A DNA stretch of 64,000 nucleotides from Aureibaculum algae (GCF_006065315.1 NZ_CP040749.1:2556501-2620500); one strand, 5' to 3'; shown: positions 36,962 to 46,980, numbered from the stretch's first letter. The notes: a model not told the origin generated them from the sequence alone. Made by a program: numbers and translations.

Positions 36962-37504
36962 ATGAAAAATCATCCTATTTATCTAATTTTAGTAGTGGTA
37001 TTTTTTTGTAGTTGTGCAAGTACTAAAGTTTTAGATAACAGTAAAATAAAAGAGTTAGTAACACTTCAAAGGTTTACTATTGAATCAGATATAGCTCAAC
37101 CTATGGCTACGATAGGTTTGTCTAAATTACAAAATTCAGGTATTTTAGGTGTGGGAAATTCATCAGGTAATATTAGCCTAATAGGTAACAGTAACTTTTT
37201 AAATATAAAAGGAGACTCAATTTCTTCCTATTTACCTTATTACGGTGAACGACAGTCAAACGTTGGCTATGGTTCAAACAATGGGGGTATTGAATTTGAA
37301 GGCCTGATTAAAAATTACGAAACGGAATGGAATGCTAAAAAGCAATATTATACAATAACCTTTAAAGCAAAAAGTAATAATGAGTGGTTTGATGTTAGAA
37401 TGAATTTATATCCTAACCTTAAAAGTTATGTTACACTTAATAGTGCATCGCGAACTGGTATAACATATATTGGTAACGTGAGTGCTTTACCAGAGGACGA
37501 ATGA
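36962..37504 (+). CDS. DUF4251 family lipoprotein
   Basis: The protein is about 180 residues. The ATG at 36962 gives a lipoprotein signal (ILVVVFFCSC), so the longer GTG frame at 36929 is rejected. The rest matches the DUF4251 pattern (SISSYLPYYGERQSNVGYG, GIEFEGLIKNYE, TFKAKSNNEWFDVRMNLYPN), a Bacteroidota family of unknown role with a beta-sandwich look. A variant -7 box (TATTTTTTG) sits at 36921-36929. Confidence 0.85.
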   Translation: MKNHPIYLILVVVFFCSCASTKVLDNSKIKELVTLQRFTIESDIAQPMATIGLSKLQNSGILGVGNSSGNISLIGNSNFLNIKGDSISSYLPYYGERQSNVGYGSNNGGIEFEGLIKNYETEWNAKKQYYTITFKAKSNNEWFDVRMNLYPNLKSYVTLNSASRTGITYIGNVSALPEDE

Positions 37505-37531
37505 CCATTTAATATTAAATAATCTTAAAAT

Positions 37532-38161
37532 TTAAGAATCTTCTACTGTTACTTTATTTGTATTTCGTTTATAATTTCTATTAATGAAAAACTGAAATAC
37601 AAAAATGAGTACAAATATATAACGTGCTACATTTGGTAATATGAATGCTAATATAGCAGCCAATATCCAAACACTAAGTGCATTTAAACCGGTTAATGTA
37701 TGCCATTTAATAGCTAATGGCGTTAGTTCAGGGTTATTTTTCTCCTTCTTAATAATATACCTTATCATCATAAAATTTAAAAGTCCAATTGCTGAAAGGT
37801 TGAAACAATAAAAGACAAACGGAATTACATAACCGAAACCACTCACATAAAATCCTGTAGAAAAGGGCATTAAAACGATAAAAAGTAATAAGAATATATT
37901 GAGCCATAATAATTTATTATCGACGGTTGATACTAAACGCATAGAGCGTAAATGCGCTACCCAATACAAGGCTGTAACAAGAAAACTTACGACCAAACCT
38001 ATGAAATTAGGAATTCTATTACTTAATAAATCCCATGAATTATAGGTTGCAATAGCTTTACTTGAGGGAATTGCAACTTCTAACACTAGCAAGGTCATTG
38101 CTATAGAATATACAGCATCACTAAAACTAATAATCCGGTTTTTATCATAGGTTTGGTTCAT
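37532..38161 (-). CDS. TMEM175/DUF1211 family potassium-channel-like protein
   Basis: This 209-residue protein has six predicted membrane segments. The hallmark RIISFSDAVYSIAMTLLVLEVAIP region at residues ~9-32 includes the R-x3-FSD motif of TMEM175, whose bacterial members are K+ channels. It probably forms a tetrameric ion pore in the inner membrane. Selectivity is not testable from sequence. It ends convergently 27 bp from the DUF4251 gene. Confidence 0.88.
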   Translation of the reverse strand: MNQTYDKNRIISFSDAVYSIAMTLLVLEVAIPSSKAIATYNSWDLLSNRIPNFIGLVVSFLVTALYWVAHLRSMRLVSTVDNKLLWLNIFLLLFIVLMPFSTGFYVSGFGYVIPFVFYCFNLSAIGLLNFMMIRYIIKKEKNNPELTPLAIKWHTLTGLNALSVWILAAILAFILPNVARYIFVLIFVFQFFINRNYKRNTNKVTVEDS

Positions 38162-38270
38162 TTTCTTTAAATTTTATTTTCTTTAAAACGAAAATTACTA
38201 CAATTTAAACAAATATGTCCTAAATGTTCTCGAATATATTTTCTCACCTTATTACAATTGATAGTCAATA

Positions 38271-38278
38271 TATATTTG
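38271..38278 (+). promoter_or_regulatory. Bacteroidota -7 box (TATATTTG)
   Basis: TATATTTGCG fits the consensus and a TTA lies 19 bp upstream as a weak -33. The leader to ATG 38324 would be about 40 nt. Confidence 0.5.
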
Positions 38279-38323
38279 CGGTATTCAATAAATAAAAAAA
38301 AACATTTATAAAAAACCAACAAA

Positions 38324-38938
38324 ATGAAGAATTTATTAAAAATTACAAGTATTTGCTTAGTGTTTACTTTATTCTCTTGTGGAGGATCAGATGCTCCACA
38401 AATGAATACAAAGGACGGGTTAGAAAAAATTAAGACCATTGCTAATGAAAAATTTGGAAGCGATATGGAAGTGTATTCCATGACCATTTATTCACAAGAA
38501 GATTTAAATTCTAGTTTAGGATTAGTAACCATAAAATATATAAAAGATGGCAAACGCTATTCTAGAATGTATTCTGAAAAAACAGCACACACTGAGGCTA
38601 AACTTCAAGATGAAAAAGCAGATTCTGATTCTTTTCAAAAGAAATTATTTTTAGACAAGGCACAAGGTAAAATGAAAATTAGTGATATTGATACTGATAA
38701 AATCATCGCTAATATTGATAAAGCACTTACAATAATAGGCGAAGATGTAGCTACACATCAATTAAGAAATTACACGATAAATGTTGATCCTAAGACGAAT
38801 GCAATAACAAGTAATTTTGAATTGCATGTAACGCAAACAGGTGAAGGTACATCAATTGAAGGTCGTAACATCGTTACCAATTTTTATGAAGCAAACTTTG
38901 AAGCAGACGCAGAAGGTAATGTTGAAATGACAGACTAA
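38324..38938 (+). CDS. Unknown lipoprotein
   Basis: The 204-residue lipoprotein has a signal ending LFSC at Cys19 and the GGSDAP linker common in exported bacteroidotal lipoproteins. The mature part has two regions: a segment with VYSMTIYSQEDL and ITIKYIKDGK-like strands, and a C-terminal beta segment ending VTQTGEGTSIEG. I recognise no family. It has its own promoter and terminator, so it is probably monocistronic. Confidence 0.75.
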   Translation: MKNLLKITSICLVFTLFSCGGSDAPQMNTKDGLEKIKTIANEKFGSDMEVYSMTIYSQEDLNSSLGLVTIKYIKDGKRYSRMYSEKTAHTEAKLQDEKADSDSFQKKLFLDKAQGKMKISDIDTDKIIANIDKALTIIGEDVATHQLRNYTINVDPKTNAITSNFELHVTQTGEGTSIEGRNIVTNFYEANFEADAEGNVEMTD

Positions 38939-38959
38939 ATTTGTGGAATGTTGCTATGA

Positions 38960-38991
38960 AAAAAGGCCCCTTATTTTATAGGGGCTTTTTA
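38960..38991 (+). terminator. Rho-independent terminator
   Basis: A GCCCCT / AGGGGC stem is extended by A/T pairs, with a loop of about 8 nt and a TTTTT run. It lies 22 bp after the stop of the unknown lipoprotein. Confidence 0.85.
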
Positions 38992-39030
38992 TATTATAAA
39001 ATTGAATATTTAGATTATTAAAAATTAAAT

Positions 39031-40275
39031 ATGAGTAGATTATTAACATTTATCATCATCTTAAGTACTTTGTTATTGAATTGTCAAAATGAAGAAAAGG
39101 AGAACACATTACTTCCAATAAGTGTCAATGGTAATTTTGGTTTTATCAATTATGATGGTGAAATGGTTATTGAACCTATCTATGATGATTTCGAAGGCTA
39201 TTCGAACGGTATAATTGGTGTCGGTTTTAATGGAAAAGATGGTTTTATTAATGAAAAAGGAGAAGAGATTACAGGATTTATATATGATCGTGTTCGATAT
39301 TTTAACGATGGCTTAGCAAGTGTACGCCTAAACCGAAAATACGGATTTGTTAATTTTGAAGGAGATGTCGTAATTCCAATTAAATATGATTTTGTTTTTC
39401 ACTTCAGTAATGGTATGGCAGCTTTTAGCAATGTAGGCCAGTCTCGAATTTATGGATACCTAAATACAAAAGGTGATGTAATTGTAGAGCCTATTTTTAA
39501 CGTAGCTAACTCATTTTATGAAGGCTTTGCTGCTGTAAAGGTGGATGATAAATTTGGTTTTATTAACAAAAAAGGCGAATATATTACAGAGCTTGTGTAT
39601 GACGAAGTTGGTGATTTTTTTCAAGGCTATGCGGCAGTTAGTAAAGATGGGTATTGGGGATTTATAGATATTGATGGAAATGAAAAAATTCCTTTACAGT
39701 ATAGTGAGGTAAATCCATTTATTGAGGGATATGCTGTGGTAAAGGCAAGTTATTTTAAAAATGGAATTATAAACACTTCCAATGACACCATTGTCCCATT
39801 AGATTTTGAAGAATTAGAGAATTTTCAAGAAGACATGGCGGTGGCAACGTATTATAACAAGAAAAAAGGGTTTGTTGATAAAAAAGGAAAATGGGCCATT
39901 TCTCCAGTATATGATTATGCTCAAGGTTTTAGGGAAGGTTTAGCTGCTGTTGCTATGAGAGAGGGTAAAGAAGGAGAAGATGGAGACGTTCATTGGGGGT
40001 ACATTAATAAAAAAGGGGAACAGATTATTTCGCCAAAATTTGCTGTGGCTCAACCTTTTATTGATGGTATTGCGGTTGTGGCTATAAAAACTGGAAAATA
40101 TGATTACACCTATGGTTATATTGATACAAAAGGTAATTATATTATAGAACCACGCTTTTTTAACGCCACTCCATTTTTTGAAGGTGTAGCGTCTGTGTTT
40201 GATAAAAATGCGAATCCCAAAAAAAACTATATCGATAAAAACGGAAAATTACTTTACACAGTAGACAAAGAGTAA
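39031..40275 (+). CDS. WG-repeat lipoprotein
   Basis: The 414-residue lipoprotein (LLLNC, Cys18) is made almost wholly of about ten WG repeats of ~35 residues (pattern G(F/Y)(I/V)(N/D)xxG then IxPxYDxxxxF). Examples are FGFINYDGEMVIEPIYDD, YGFVNFEGDVVIPIKYD, WGFIDIDGNEKIPLQY and WGYINKKGEQIISPKF. Such repeats form a solenoid or propeller used for binding. The partner is unknown. It probably faces the cell exterior or periplasm. Confidence 0.92.
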   Translation: MSRLLTFIIILSTLLLNCQNEEKENTLLPISVNGNFGFINYDGEMVIEPIYDDFEGYSNGIIGVGFNGKDGFINEKGEEITGFIYDRVRYFNDGLASVRLNRKYGFVNFEGDVVIPIKYDFVFHFSNGMAAFSNVGQSRIYGYLNTKGDVIVEPIFNVANSFYEGFAAVKVDDKFGFINKKGEYITELVYDEVGDFFQGYAAVSKDGYWGFIDIDGNEKIPLQYSEVNPFIEGYAVVKASYFKNGIINTSNDTIVPLDFEELENFQEDMAVATYYNKKKGFVDKKGKWAISPVYDYAQGFREGLAAVAMREGKEGEDGDVHWGYINKKGEQIISPKFAVAQPFIDGIAVVAIKTGKYDYTYGYIDTKGNYIIEPRFFNATPFFEGVASVFDKNANPKKNYIDKNGKLLYTVDKE

Positions 40276-40289
40276 TTTTAAACAATAAT

Positions 40290-40318
40290 TTTGTAACATT
40301 TATTTTTTGTTAACTTTG
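40290..40318 (+). promoter_or_regulatory. Promoter of the BNR-protein / PLP-enzyme pair
   Basis: The -7 box TAACTTTG (40311-40318) is preceded by TTTG at 40290-40293 with a 17-bp spacer, slightly short of 19. The leader to ATG 40345 is about 20 nt. Confidence 0.55.
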
Positions 40319-40344
40319 AAAGCTAACCAACCTTTTATTAAGCC

Positions 40345-43300
40345 ATGCAAAATAGATTTCATTTCTTATTTTTCTTTTTATTAATTCTACCTCTATCACT
40401 TACAGCACAAGATTTTAATTCTTTAGAATATCGTACTGTTGGTCCCGAAAGAGGAGGGCGTGTTACTACGGTAACAGGAACTGCACATTTCCCAGGTACA
40501 TTTTACTTAGGAGCATCTGGTGGTGGTGTATGGAAAACGGAAGATTATGGTATATCATGGAATAATATTTCTGATGGTTTTTTTAATACCCCATCAATTG
40601 GAGCTATAGAAGTTGCAACAAATGACCCTAATATAATATATGTGGGTACCGGTTCTGATGGTTTACGAAGTAATGTAATTTCTGGAAAAGGAGTTTACAA
40701 ATCAATTGATGCAGGAAAAACCTGGGAACACATCGGTCTAAAAGATACAGGGCAAATAGGTGCTATAGAAATAGATCCTACAGATAATAATACCGTTTGG
40801 GTGGCTGCCATCGGAAATGCTTTTGGGGCCAATACTGAACGTGGTATTTATAAAACAACTAATGGTGGTAAAGATTGGGATAAGGTTTTGTATATATCTG
40901 ATAAAGTTGGTTTTTCTGATTTAGAATTACTTCCAGGAAATCCGAATATTGTTTATGCTGCTGCATGGAAAGCAGAACGGAAGCCTTGGACCATTATTTC
41001 TGGTGGTAAAGCCAATGAAGGTGGAATATACAAATCTATAAATGGTGGTAAAGATTGGGTCAAGCTGGAAGATGGATTGCCAAAAGACTTAATTGGTAAA
41101 ATTGATTTGGCAGTATCGCCTGTAGAATCAAGTATTTTATACGCTATTATTGAAGCTCCTGAAAAGGAGGGAGGTTTGTACAAATCGGAAAATCAAGGAA
41201 AATCATTTACACATATTTCCAATAATAAAGGTCTGGTAAATCGTCCATTTTATTATATAAATGTTGAGTTAGACCCTACAAATCCAGATATCGTTTATTC
41301 AAATGCAAATCCACTATTAAAGTCAATTGATGGTGGTAAATCATGGGAACGAATGAGCGTTCCTCATGGTGACAATCATGATATTTGGATAAATCCTAAT
41401 AATCCAAATTTACTAATACAATGTAATGATGGTGGGGCTAATGTTTCTCATAATGGAGGAAAAACATGGTCAACACAATTTAATCAACCTACAGCAGAGT
41501 TATATCAAGTAGAAGTAGATGATCAATATCCATATTGGTTATATGCAGGTATGCAAGATAATTCATCTACCATTGCAGTACCTAGTTTTCCGCCAAGTGG
41601 TATTCAAAATCCGGGTACGGGTTGGATAATAAATACAGGTGGTTGTGAAACAGGTCCTGGTGTACCTAAACCAGGAAATCATAATATCGTATATGCCAAT
41701 TGCAAAGGACGCTTTAGTGTATTTGATAAACGCACAGGTACTGAAAAAAGTTACTATGTGGGAGCATCAAATATTTATGGTCATAATCCCAAAGATTTAA
41801 AATACAGGTTTCAACGTGTAGCTCCAATTCATGTATCACCACACAACCCAGATATAGTTTATCACGGATCTCAATATTTGCATAAAACGAGTAATGACGG
41901 ACTCAATTGGGAAACTATTTCTCCTGATTTAACGGCTTTTGAAGCCGATAAACAAGTTATTTCTGGAAGTCCCATTACTAGAGACATTACAGGTGAAGAA
42001 TATTACAGTACGTTATATTCTATTCGTGAATCGAAGCTAAAAGAAGGTGTCATATGGACAGGTTCAAATGACGGTGTAATTTCTGTTACTCAGGATGGAG
42101 GTAAAACATGGAAAAATGTTACCCCTAAAAAGATGCCAAAAGGTGGACGCGTAGAATCCGTTGAACCTTCTCAATTCAATCCTGCAAAGGCATATATAGC
42201 TGTTGATAGACATTTAATAGGTGATGCTAAACCTTATTTGTATAAAACAGACAATTATGGAAAAAGTTGGGAATTACTATCTACTGAAGCAAACGGTATT
42301 CCTACTGATTATACAACTCGTGTTTTAAGAGAGGATCCTTTACGGGAAGGTTTGTTGTATGCTGGAACAGAATTTGGGGTTTTTATTTCCTTCAACGATG
42401 GCCAAAAATGGATTAAATTTCAACAGAATTTACCAGTTACACCAATTACCGATATAAAGATTTTTAGAGGTGATTTAATTCTAAGTACTTTGGGGCGTGG
42501 CTTTTGGATTTTAGATAATGTTACCCCTTTAAGAGAACAAGCGATGAATACTTTAGCAGAAACTCTACATGTTTTTAAACCTGATAATACCATACGTTAT
42601 CGTTATCCAAAAGTAAGTAGCAGAGCTTTTCCTAATTATCCAAGAACCAGTGTAATTATTGATTATTTTATTCCGAAAGGAAATAAAGACGGTGTGCAAT
42701 TAGAGATTTTTAATGATAAAAATGAATCCGTAGTTACTATTGTAAATGATAAAAAACAACTTAAATCTGAAGTAAAGCTCGTGGAAGATATGAACTTAAG
42801 TCATACTTTTCGATATGTAGATACCAAACTAGAAGATAAACCAGGTTTAAATCGTTTTCATTGGGATCTTTCATCAAAGGGACCTTGGACAAAAAACGAA
42901 AAGAGAAGATATAAAAATGGTCCAATGGTCGCTCCTGGATCATATATGGTGAAACTAACGGTGGGAACGAAAACATTTACACAGCCTTTTGACATTGTAA
43001 TGGACCCAAGAGTTGAAGAAACGGGTTTAACTAAAAATGATATTCAGACACAAATTAAAATGCAAAATAAAATAATTGACTTGTTATCTGAAGCAAATCA
43101 ATTACAATCTAAATTAGAAAAAGAAGTTATCGCTGCGAAAGGAGAAAAATTAGATAAACTAAAGGCCATTTTAAAACAATTAAAGAATGATGAGGGTGCT
43201 TATCCTCAACAAATGTTAGTCTCTCAAATTTCGTATGTGTTATACATGATAAGTGGTGCTGACCAATTACCTGGACAAGAAGCTACAAATAGATATGAGG

Positions 43301-43347
43301 AGTTGAAGAAACAATTTAATACACTTAAAACAGAAGCTGGATACTAA
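40345..43347 (+). CDS. Large exported BNR/VPS10-like propeller protein
   Basis: This 1000-residue protein has a signal peptide (LFFFLLILPLSLTAQ). Many Asp-box repeats (SGGGVWKTEDYGISW, SIDAGKTWEHI, TNGGKDWDKV, SINGGKDWVKL) form one or two large propellers as in the sortilin/VPS10 family. A beta-sandwich and a C-terminal helical segment follow from about residue 780. Such proteins are common in Bacteroidota and often act with peptidases or amidohydrolases, but their function is unproven. The stop overlaps the next start (TAATG), so the PLP enzyme is translationally coupled. Confidence 0.9.
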   Translation: MQNRFHFLFFFLLILPLSLTAQDFNSLEYRTVGPERGGRVTTVTGTAHFPGTFYLGASGGGVWKTEDYGISWNNISDGFFNTPSIGAIEVATNDPNIIYVGTGSDGLRSNVISGKGVYKSIDAGKTWEHIGLKDTGQIGAIEIDPTDNNTVWVAAIGNAFGANTERGIYKTTNGGKDWDKVLYISDKVGFSDLELLPGNPNIVYAAAWKAERKPWTIISGGKANEGGIYKSINGGKDWVKLEDGLPKDLIGKIDLAVSPVESSILYAIIEAPEKEGGLYKSENQGKSFTHISNNKGLVNRPFYYINVELDPTNPDIVYSNANPLLKSIDGGKSWERMSVPHGDNHDIWINPNNPNLLIQCNDGGANVSHNGGKTWSTQFNQPTAELYQVEVDDQYPYWLYAGMQDNSSTIAVPSFPPSGIQNPGTGWIINTGGCETGPGVPKPGNHNIVYANCKGRFSVFDKRTGTEKSYYVGASNIYGHNPKDLKYRFQRVAPIHVSPHNPDIVYHGSQYLHKTSNDGLNWETISPDLTAFEADKQVISGSPITRDITGEEYYSTLYSIRESKLKEGVIWTGSNDGVISVTQDGGKTWKNVTPKKMPKGGRVESVEPSQFNPAKAYIAVDRHLIGDAKPYLYKTDNYGKSWELLSTEANGIPTDYTTRVLREDPLREGLLYAGTEFGVFISFNDGQKWIKFQQNLPVTPITDIKIFRGDLILSTLGRGFWILDNVTPLREQAMNTLAETLHVFKPDNTIRYRYPKVSSRAFPNYPRTSVIIDYFIPKGNKDGVQLEIFNDKNESVVTIVNDKKQLKSEVKLVEDMNLSHTFRYVDTKLEDKPGLNRFHWDLSSKGPWTKNEKRRYKNGPMVAPGSYMVKLTVGTKTFTQPFDIVMDPRVEETGLTKNDIQTQIKMQNKIIDLLSEANQLQSKLEKEVIAAKGEKLDKLKAILKQLKNDEGAYPQQMLVSQISYVLYMISGADQLPGQEATNRYEELKKQFNTLKTEAGY

Positions 43348-44627
43348 TGAATGATAATAACAACCATCGTAGGAAATTCATAAAAACGATTTCAACAGCC
43401 ATGGCCGGCTTTGCTGTTGCTCCTGCTTTTGCCTCCACTAACTTAAAAAAAGGTAACCATAGTATCAGTGATCTATCTCCAGCAAATGATGATTCAGAAG
43501 CCTATTGGGAAAAAGTAAAACAAGAATTTATATTTGTTGATGGACTCAAATATTTCAATAATGCATCCTTAGGTTCTTCACCCGTTTTAGTACAACGAGC
43601 CACAAGAAATTTTAGAGAAACTTTAGATAGTTTTCCCTCTAAATATATGTGGGGTGGTTGGGACGAAGAAAAAGAAAAAACGCGTAAAGCCGTGGCTGAC
43701 TTCTTTTCGGTTTCTAATGAGGAAATTGCCCTTATACATAATACCACAGAAGGCATGAATCTTATTGCCCGAAGTATGGACTTAAAAAAAGGAGATGAAG
43801 TTATTCTTATTGATCATGAACATACGAGTGGTACCATACCTTGGGAAGTATGGCAAGAAACAAAAGGTGTAAAATTAGTGAGGCCTAATGTGCCCATTCT
43901 TCCAAAAAATAAAGAAGAAATTATTGAAATTTATAAAAAAGCAATTACGTCAAAAACTAAGGTGATTTCAATGTGTCATATGGTTAATACGAATGGTATG
44001 ATATTACCAGTAAAAGAAGTTTCTGAAATGGCTCATAAAAAGGGCATTCTAGTAGCTGTTGATGGGGCTCAAGCAGCGGGTATGTTTCGTATTGACTTAC
44101 ATGATTTGGGTTGCGATTTTTATACTGTAAGTTCTCATAAATGGTTGTTCTCACCAAAAGGCGTTGGTATTTTTTATTCAAAAAAAGAGAGTCAACAGTA
44201 TCTAAAACCTTTAATGGTCTGTAAAGGATATAAGGATGAGACTATAAGACGTTTAGAGAATTACAATACACGTAACTTACCTGAAGTTTTAGGTTTAGGT
44301 GCGAGCATCAATTTTTTAAATGCCATTGGTTTAGAGAAAATCCATAACAGAACTTATGAACTAAAAAAGTACTTTAGAAACAAAGTAGCAGGGAATCCTA
44401 ATTTAAAATTAAAAACCCCTGCTGACGATAACCTTTCCGCAGCCATTCAAGTAGTTGAAGTTATTGGTAAACCTGTTTCTCGTGTAAAAACGAGATTAAT
44501 TGACCAATATGGTATTGATTGCCGTCCTATGAGCTCCTTTGGTTTAAATGCAGTACGTCTCTCTTTTGCTATTTACATCACCAAAAAAGATATTGATTAT
44601 TTGGTAAGTGCTTTAGAAAGTATATAG
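43347..44627 (+). CDS. Tat-exported class V aminotransferase-fold PLP enzyme
   Basis: The 426-residue protein starts with a twin-arginine signal (RRKFIKTISTAMAGFAVAPA, Arg8-Arg9). A class V aminotransferase fold follows, as in isopenicillin N epimerase and cysteine desulfurases. The PLP lysine lies in TVSSHKWLFSPKG and the cofactor aspartate in VAVDGAQAAG. IALIHNTTEGMNLIA matches the phosphate-binding region. A folded, cofactor-loaded enzyme exported by Tat is unusual for this fold. Epimerase or lyase activity on an extracellular amino acid is possible. It is coupled to the BNR protein. Confidence 0.92.
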   Translation: MNDNNNHRRKFIKTISTAMAGFAVAPAFASTNLKKGNHSISDLSPANDDSEAYWEKVKQEFIFVDGLKYFNNASLGSSPVLVQRATRNFRETLDSFPSKYMWGGWDEEKEKTRKAVADFFSVSNEEIALIHNTTEGMNLIARSMDLKKGDEVILIDHEHTSGTIPWEVWQETKGVKLVRPNVPILPKNKEEIIEIYKKAITSKTKVISMCHMVNTNGMILPVKEVSEMAHKKGILVAVDGAQAAGMFRIDLHDLGCDFYTVSSHKWLFSPKGVGIFYSKKESQQYLKPLMVCKGYKDETIRRLENYNTRNLPEVLGLGASINFLNAIGLEKIHNRTYELKKYFRNKVAGNPNLKLKTPADDNLSAAIQVVEVIGKPVSRVKTRLIDQYGIDCRPMSSFGLNAVRLSFAIYITKKDIDYLVSALESI

Positions 44628-44726
44628 CAATGAACTTAATAACATACTTTTTTTTTTGAAAAGCAACCACATTTCTGACTTATATATTCTAAAAATTAAA
44701 TACAAATTAAACACACTTCTTGAAAT

Positions 44727-46064
44727 TTATTTGGCAACATATGTTGGAATATTACACCCCATTCCTTGCCAAGGAAATTTTCCTGCGGGCAATGCTTCAT
44801 CAATAGTTATTAATGGGAGAAAAATTTCAGCATCCATAGCTACTGCACCACCTTGTACATTTAACCCTAGCATGCTTCTTAATTGATTGGCCCCTGAATT
44901 TGATACCGTAACAGCTGCATCAACTTCAGCTCTACTAATTTCTTTTCTATTTCCATAGATGTTTGCCCATCGTTCTGCCACTGAAATTTTAATCATCATG
45001 CTCTGGTTGCCATCGCTATTCGGATCTATATGCATGGCTTCATCCAAAATATCGGCTACTGCCATTTTATCATTTATCTCTTTATAATCATATTTTCCAT
45101 TTCCTGTAAATAGATTATTTATCATAGTAAGTTTGGCCCCTTTATTATATATACCACCCATATGTCCAAAACCTAGAGTATTATTTTCAACTGTTGCTAT
45201 TAAATTTTGATCAAAAGCAAGAGCGTCTCCTCCGTAAGAGGCTATTGCATCATGTTTCCAAGAAAAAAGACTAGTGTTATGTTTAATTTTGAAAACCGGA
45301 AGTTTAGTAGCATCTGTTCCCATGTATCCCGTTCTAGCATGAATACCATATCCTGTATTATTGATCGTAAAGTTGTTTTGAATAACTCCCTTACCACCTT
45401 CAAAAACTCTTACAGATATGGCACCTTCAGTAGGTGCAGTATTCATTACAACACAATTTAAAACCGCAATATTTGTATATTTACTTCCAACGATTACAAT
45501 GCCTCCTGATTCTGGTGATGGATTTTTTCCAGTTTTCGGATTCGCCATTCTACGTATTGCTAAATTTTTATCGGTATGATATCTATTTCTCGGGCCATTA
45601 TCTATGATAATACCATCTACAATAATTTCTGACCCCATAGATTTTTGACCATTACTTTCTCGTTGTTGGTCTGTTCTTATATAAATTCTAGGAGTAGTCA
45701 GTTTCATATACTCGTTGGTGCCCGTAAAAATGCTTTTATGTTCACCCCAAGGATCTCTTTTAGAGAATGTAGCATTGTAACCTCCATAGATTTTCACAGG
45801 AACATTTATTTCGTCAGAGCCTCTGGCACCTTTACTCAAGTAAACGCCTTCAGCAATATGAATGCGGTCGTTAGCTTTTAAATGATGTAAAATATTTCCT
45901 AAATCTTTTGCAGGACGTTCTTTTGTTCCTAATTGACCTGAGCCTGTATTTTTACTTACGTACCAGTCTCTTCCTTCATTAGAGAAAACTTGAGATGTAT
46001 TTTGCGAAAAGGTAACGTTAAACACAGTGAATAGCGTAATAATTAATAAAATTTGATTTTTCAT
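44727..46064 (-). CDS. Exported right-handed beta-helix protein
   Basis: The protein is about 445 residues. The ATG at 46064 gives a clean signal peptide (QILLIITLFTVFNVTFSQ), and the open frame to 46088 is longer without reason. The N-terminal pattern (DWYVSKNTGSGQLGTKERPAKDLG, then IHIAEGVYLSKG) and parallel strands (NFTINNTGYGIHARTG) resemble pectate-lyase-like beta helices. No catalytic residues for polysaccharide cleavage can be asserted. Its promoter region carries the tandem operator-like elements found at three other promoters nearby, so it is a likely target of the adjacent response regulator. Confidence 0.85.
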   Translation of the reverse strand: MKNQILLIITLFTVFNVTFSQNTSQVFSNEGRDWYVSKNTGSGQLGTKERPAKDLGNILHHLKANDRIHIAEGVYLSKGARGSDEINVPVKIYGGYNATFSKRDPWGEHKSIFTGTNEYMKLTTPRIYIRTDQQRESNGQKSMGSEIIVDGIIIDNGPRNRYHTDKNLAIRRMANPKTGKNPSPESGGIVIVGSKYTNIAVLNCVVMNTAPTEGAISVRVFEGGKGVIQNNFTINNTGYGIHARTGYMGTDATKLPVFKIKHNTSLFSWKHDAIASYGGDALAFDQNLIATVENNTLGFGHMGGIYNKGAKLTMINNLFTGNGKYDYKEINDKMAVADILDEAMHIDPNSDGNQSMMIKISVAERWANIYGNRKEISRAEVDAAVTVSNSGANQLRSMLGLNVQGGAVAMDAEIFLPLITIDEALPAGKFPWQGMGCNIPTYVAK

Positions 46065-46170
46065 TTGTATAAGTTTATAGGTTAACAAGAGTAACTAACA
46101 ACGACAACCAAAATATGGCTCAACCATATTCTAGATTTATAAAAGTATTGTGATGTTGTCTATTTATAAT

Positions 46171-46246
46171 TGCAATATACCCTACAATTATGTTGGTAGT
46201 ATCTAAGAATTCAGTGACAATAAAAAAGTCTATGAATTCATATAGG
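46171..46246 (-). promoter_or_regulatory. Operator-like promoter block upstream of the beta-helix gene
   Basis: On the reverse strand a TATATTGCA-type -7 box (C complement at 46173) is followed upstream by an AATT-centred element. Its AATT starts at 46208, exactly 35 bp away (ATCTAAGAATTC, 46201-46212). A second element, GTCTATGAATTC (46228-46239), lies exactly 27 bp further, after an A-tract, and extends into the half-palindrome CATATAG. The same layout recurs at 48.1, 52.3 and 53.0 kb. Confidence 0.6.
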
Positions 46247-46267
46247 TTTTAGATATTGGTTAAAAAG

Positions 46268-46912
46268 TTATTTGTTGAGTTCATATTCAAGAGCAACACG
46301 TACTAAACCAGCAGTGTTTCTAGTTCCTGTTTTAATCAACATATTTCTTCGATGGGTTTCAACTGTACCAAAACCGATAAAGAGTTTTTCGGCAATTTCG
46401 TGGGTAGTATGTTCATCAAGAATCAGTTTTAATACATCTTTTTCTCGATTAGATAATTTTGGAAAAAGACTACTGGTATTCGGTTTCTTCTTTGAATTCC
46501 CCATTTTGTTTAACACAATTTCGTTAGAGGCCTTATCCAAATACATTTTACCTTTAGAAACGGTTTTTATAGACTCTACAAGTTCAGCTTTTCCTGCATT
46601 TTTTAAAACATAACCTTTTGCACCATTGCCAAGCATCATTTTGATCAAACTACTCTCTTTATGCATTGTAATTGCAATAATATTTACTGTTGGAAGAATT
46701 TTTACAATTTCCTTACACGCATCTATTCCATTCATACCTGGCATATTAATATCTAAAAGTATTACATCAGGATGTATACTAGGAAGTTTTTCAATAGCAT
46801 CTTCAGCATTAAGTGCATGACCAATAACTTCTATTTCAGATTCATTTTGTAACAACAATTTAAACCCCTCAATAACCATTTGGTGATCGTCAATAATAAA
46901 AACATTAATCAT
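46268..46912 (-). CDS. LuxR/NarL-type response regulator
   Basis: The 214-residue regulator has a receiver domain with phospho-acceptor Asp54 (DVILLDINMPGMNG), acidic pair Asp8-Asp9 and conserved Lys in AITMHKES. The LuxR-type helix-turn-helix is at residues ~145-208 (LSNREKDVLKLILDEHTTHE, then GTVETHRRNMLIKTGTRN). Its likely kinase is the TPR histidine kinase at 48260-50260. It lies last in a reverse-strand group with a lipoprotein and a membrane-protein gene. I infer that it binds the tandem TCTATGAATTC elements nearby. Confidence 0.94.
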   Translation of the reverse strand: MINVFIIDDHQMVIEGFKLLLQNESEIEVIGHALNAEDAIEKLPSIHPDVILLDINMPGMNGIDACKEIVKILPTVNIIAITMHKESSLIKMMLGNGAKGYVLKNAGKAELVESIKTVSKGKMYLDKASNEIVLNKMGNSKKKPNTSSLFPKLSNREKDVLKLILDEHTTHEIAEKLFIGFGTVETHRRNMLIKTGTRNTAGLVRVALEYELNK

Positions 46913-46980
46913 AAAATAGTTTAGTTTAAAGATGTTTAACTCAATGTGATATCATAATTTGTTTAAAAATACTATTTTTT

